NCBI RefSeq assembly: GCF_003054705.1
Contig: NZ_QAYX01000024.1
Coordinates: 434,001 to 498,000, forward strand
Direction of reading: 5' to 3'
From: Opitutus sp. ER46
GTDB lineage: Bacteria > Verrucomicrobiota > Verrucomicrobiia > Opitutales > Opitutaceae
DNA length: 64,000 nucleotides
Shown: in pieces, positions 62,250-64,000 of the stretch
Position numbering within the stretch: the stretch's first letter is position 1
Layout: each line of letters opens with the position of its first letter
Position numbers and translations under genes: made by a program
The notes under the pieces: generated by a model
What the model was told of the DNA's origin: nothing
Databases searched by the model: none
Seen by the model: only the letters and a program-made list of their open reading frames with translations

Positions 62250-62920
62250 GCTTGCGCCCGCCGTTCCACCGCCGCGCCGCCGGAGCGCGGGGCTTCACGC
62301 TCATCGAGATGGTCGTCGCGCTCGCGCTCGTGTCGCTCGTGCTGATCGCGATGAACACGTTCGTGTTCTCGATGACGGAGCTCTGGGGCAAGAACACCGA
62401 CGTGCGGCTGTTCGAGCGGCACGTCCGGGCCGTCACGCGTTTCCTCAACCACGAACTCCGCGCGGCCACGTTTCCGCCGGCGGCGGTGGCCAACTCGACG
62501 CCCGTGGGCGTGCAGGAGATCCGCCCGCAGAGCGGCATGACGGAGAAGCTTCTTACCTTTGAACTGCCGGCGGGCAGCCGCCTGCTCGTCTGGCCCGAGC
62601 GTCCTCTCCCTGAGGTCGTGTGCTCGCTGCAGGTCCGGCGCGGCGAGGGGCTGCTGCTGCTGTGGCACTCGCGGCTGGAGCGCGACTTTGAAACCGACTC
62701 CCCGCGTGAGACGTTGATCACGCCGCTCGTGAGTGAAATGACCTACGATTATTACGACGCCGACCTGAGCCGGTGGACGACTGAGACGGCGCTGAAGCTC
62801 GACAACCAGGGCGAGGCGATGGCGCCGCAGCGGTTGCGGCTGAAGTTCACGTACCAAGGGCTCACCCGTGAGACGGTCATCATGATCCCAACCCCGAGCG
62901 CGACCCTGCCTGTATTCTGA
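62246..62920 (+). CDS. gspJ: Type II secretion minor pseudopilin GspJ-like
   Basis: 224 residues, ATG overlapping the gspI stop (ATGA). The leader ends GARG before FTLIEMVVALALVSLVLIAMNTFVFS, with Glu at +5. The C-terminal part (TPLVSEMTYDYYDADLSRWTTET, LRLKFTYQG) matches GspJ. It completes the tip with GspI and GspK. Confidence 0.88.
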   Translation: MSLRPPFHRRAAGARGFTLIEMVVALALVSLVLIAMNTFVFSMTELWGKNTDVRLFERHVRAVTRFLNHELRAATFPPAAVANSTPVGVQEIRPQSGMTEKLLTFELPAGSRLLVWPERPLPEVVCSLQVRRGEGLLLLWHSRLERDFETDSPRETLITPLVSEMTYDYYDADLSRWTTETALKLDNQGEAMAPQRLRLKFTYQGLTRETVIMIPTPSATLPVF

Positions 62921-62940
62921 TGACTACCGCGCGCCAATAT

Positions 62941-63370
62941 TGCCAGAGGCCGGAAGCCGGAAGCCAGAGGCCAGAGGCCGGAAGCCAGAGGCCGGAAGCC
63001 AGAGGCCAGAGGCCGGAAGCCGGAGGGCAGAAGCCGGATGTCAGAGGTCAGACGTCAGACGTCAGAGGTCAGACGTCAGAAGTCGGAGGCCGAAGGACGG
63101 AAGCCGGAGGCCGGAAGCCGGAGGTCAGATGTCAGACGTCAGATGTCAGGGGGCAAAAGTCGGAATCCAGAGGCCAAAAGCCGGAAGCCGGAGGACAGTT
63201 GGCGGAAACCAGAATCCGGAGAACGCCGGCCGCCACCGGACTTAGCCTGAACTCGTCCTCCGATCGCCGGCTTCCGTCCTCAGGATTCCAGCGTCCGGCC
63301 TCCGGCATCCGGCTTCCGGCTTCTGGAGTCTGGCTTCCGGCCTCTGGCTTCGGGCTTCCGGCTTCTGGCC
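62941..63370. repeat. Large heptamer repeat tract with an orientation switch, entering gspK
   Basis: Heptamers run in the GGAAGCC/AGAGGCC/AGACGTC orientation to about 63205 and in the opposite one (CTTCCGG, CTTCTGG) from about 63265 to 63370. The second half is read in frame by gspK as RLPASG-like repeats. The first half contains only repeat-artefact frames. Confidence 0.85.
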
Positions 63371-64000
63371 GCCGGCAGCCGCCGAGCGGCCGGCGCGGGT
63401 CGGTGCTGATCATTGTCCTGATCACGCTGGTGTTCGCTTCGCTCGCGCTGGTGACGTTCATGGACAAGGCCACGAACGACTTGCTGGTCGAGCATCGCGA
63501 GGTGCGCGGGCAGCGGCTGCGGATGGAGGCCTACTCCGCGCTCGAAACCACGCTCTCGGTGCTGGAGGAGTTTCGGCAGGTGAGCGGCGGGCTGCACAGC
63601 CCGGCGGAAGGCTGGGGCGATCCGCTCGGCTTTGCCGAATACACGCCCAGCGAGGGCCGGGTGGTCGAAGTCAGCTTCGAGGACGAAAGCGGCAAGCTCT
63701 CGCTGCCGCAGGCCAACATGCAGGTGATGAGCCGGCTCTTTCAGTTTTGGGAAGTGCCGCAAGCCGACGCCGATGTCCTCGCCGACAACCTCATGGGCTG
63801 GATGAAGCGCGATCACATCTACGCGACGACGGCCGAGCCCAGCTACGACCAGGGTGTGCTCCCGTACGTGGCGCCGCTGCGGCCGCTGCGGTCGTACACG
63901 GAACTCGCTGCCATCGATAAGGTCCGCGAGTTTTTCTATGACGCCGACGGGCACCCCAACGACAACTGGCGCCGCTTCGTCGCCAGCGTCTCGTTGTTCA
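63199..64000 (+). CDS. gspK: Type II secretion tip pseudopilin GspK-like, partial (runs off the window)
   Basis: The frame is open to the window end. The pseudopilin helix is GRRG before SVLIIVLITLVFASLALVTF (no Glu at +5, as usual for GspK), then DKATNDLLVEHREVRGQRLRMEAYSALETTLSVL and FEDESGKLSLPQANMQVMSRLF, the GspK domain. No ATG lies just before the helix. The only in-frame lead runs through repeat DNA (RLPSSG, RLPASG, WLPASG, GLPASG), with TTG at 63199 and CTG at 63247 as possible starts. A leader coded by the repeat is implied. Confidence 0.8.
   Translation, partial: MAETRIRRTPAATGLSLNSSSDRRLPSSGFQRPASGIRLPASGVWLPASGFGLPASGRRQPPSGRRGSVLIIVLITLVFASLALVTFMDKATNDLLVEHREVRGQRLRMEAYSALETTLSVLEEFRQVSGGLHSPAEGWGDPLGFAEYTPSEGRVVEVSFEDESGKLSLPQANMQVMSRLFQFWEVPQADADVLADNLMGWMKRDHIYATTAEPSYDQGVLPYVAPLRPLRSYTELAAIDKVREFFYDADGHPNDNWRRFVASVSLF

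Noticed and set aside
62941-63245. CRISPR array suspected from the repeated units before gspK
   Set aside because: Units are 7 bp without regular spacers, and no cas genes are present.

Overview
The window is GC-rich (about two thirds G+C by eye) bacterial chromosome. The gene set suggests a Gram-negative member of the Verrucomicrobiota, probably close to the Opitutaceae: a PPi-type phosphofructokinase, a MacB/FtsX 'orphan' permease, a DUF3568-type protein, System II cytochrome c maturation, a type II secretion pseudopilin operon, and many intergenic heptamer repeats. This placement is inferred from content, not from a marker gene; bS18 is present at 45392-45586.

Region 1-14.4 kb is a respiratory block. 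It begins with the 3' end of a decaheme-type cytochrome, followed by an MtrB/PioB-like outer-membrane barrel and a 13-haem cytochrome fused to a membrane cytochrome b (CbcL-like layout). After a PHP phosphatase, the minus strand carries a NapC/NirT-like heptahaem quinol dehydrogenase (ImcH-like layout) and a monohaem cytochrome c. A lipoprotein, ResB and CcsA then form the plus-strand cytochrome c maturation operon. Together these genes could carry electrons from quinol to an outer-membrane conduit and mature the cytochromes.

Region 13.7-31.8 kb is mixed. It holds two ECF sigma factors, a catalase divergent from an OxyR with both redox cysteines, a 5'-nucleotidase-type phosphoesterase, a LytS/LytTR two-component pair bounded by GA-rich repeats, a large PLP enzyme, an EamA transporter, a MocR regulator, a response regulator opposed to an HPt protein, a PhzF-like isomerase and a DUF3568 lipoprotein.

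Region 32.0-39.8 kb contains a DEAD-box helicase and then an arsenic island: arsM, a single ORF fusing an ArsN2-type acetyltransferase to a SigZ-like ECF sigma factor, thioredoxin-type arsC, acr3 and an arsN1-like acetyltransferase. No arsR is seen. A HAD phosphatase and hisC follow. Region 40-45.6 kb encodes exopolysaccharide export (beta-barrel, Wza-like, Wzc-like), then Sua5 and bS18.

Region 46-58.5 kb is accessory. It holds a duplicated FtsX permease, a GT39-like membrane glycosyltransferase, a tripartite HipBST-type toxin-antitoxin operon, and a tRNA-Arg(CCT). An AT-richer orphan gene lies between that tRNA and an inverted half-tRNA. A VapBC pair and a probable decayed STAS-like gene follow. 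Region 58.9-64 kb has PPi-phosphofructokinase and the gspG-H-I-J-K operon, whose gspK runs off the window and appears to draw its leader peptide from an intergenic heptamer repeat.

Intergenic DNA is unusually rich in structured repeats: heptamer tracts at five loci, two covarying paired hairpins, a 133-bp element with palindromic ends, a family of long hairpins with ACAGGAG or CACAGAGG arms, GA-rich tracts, and a 22-bp tandem array.
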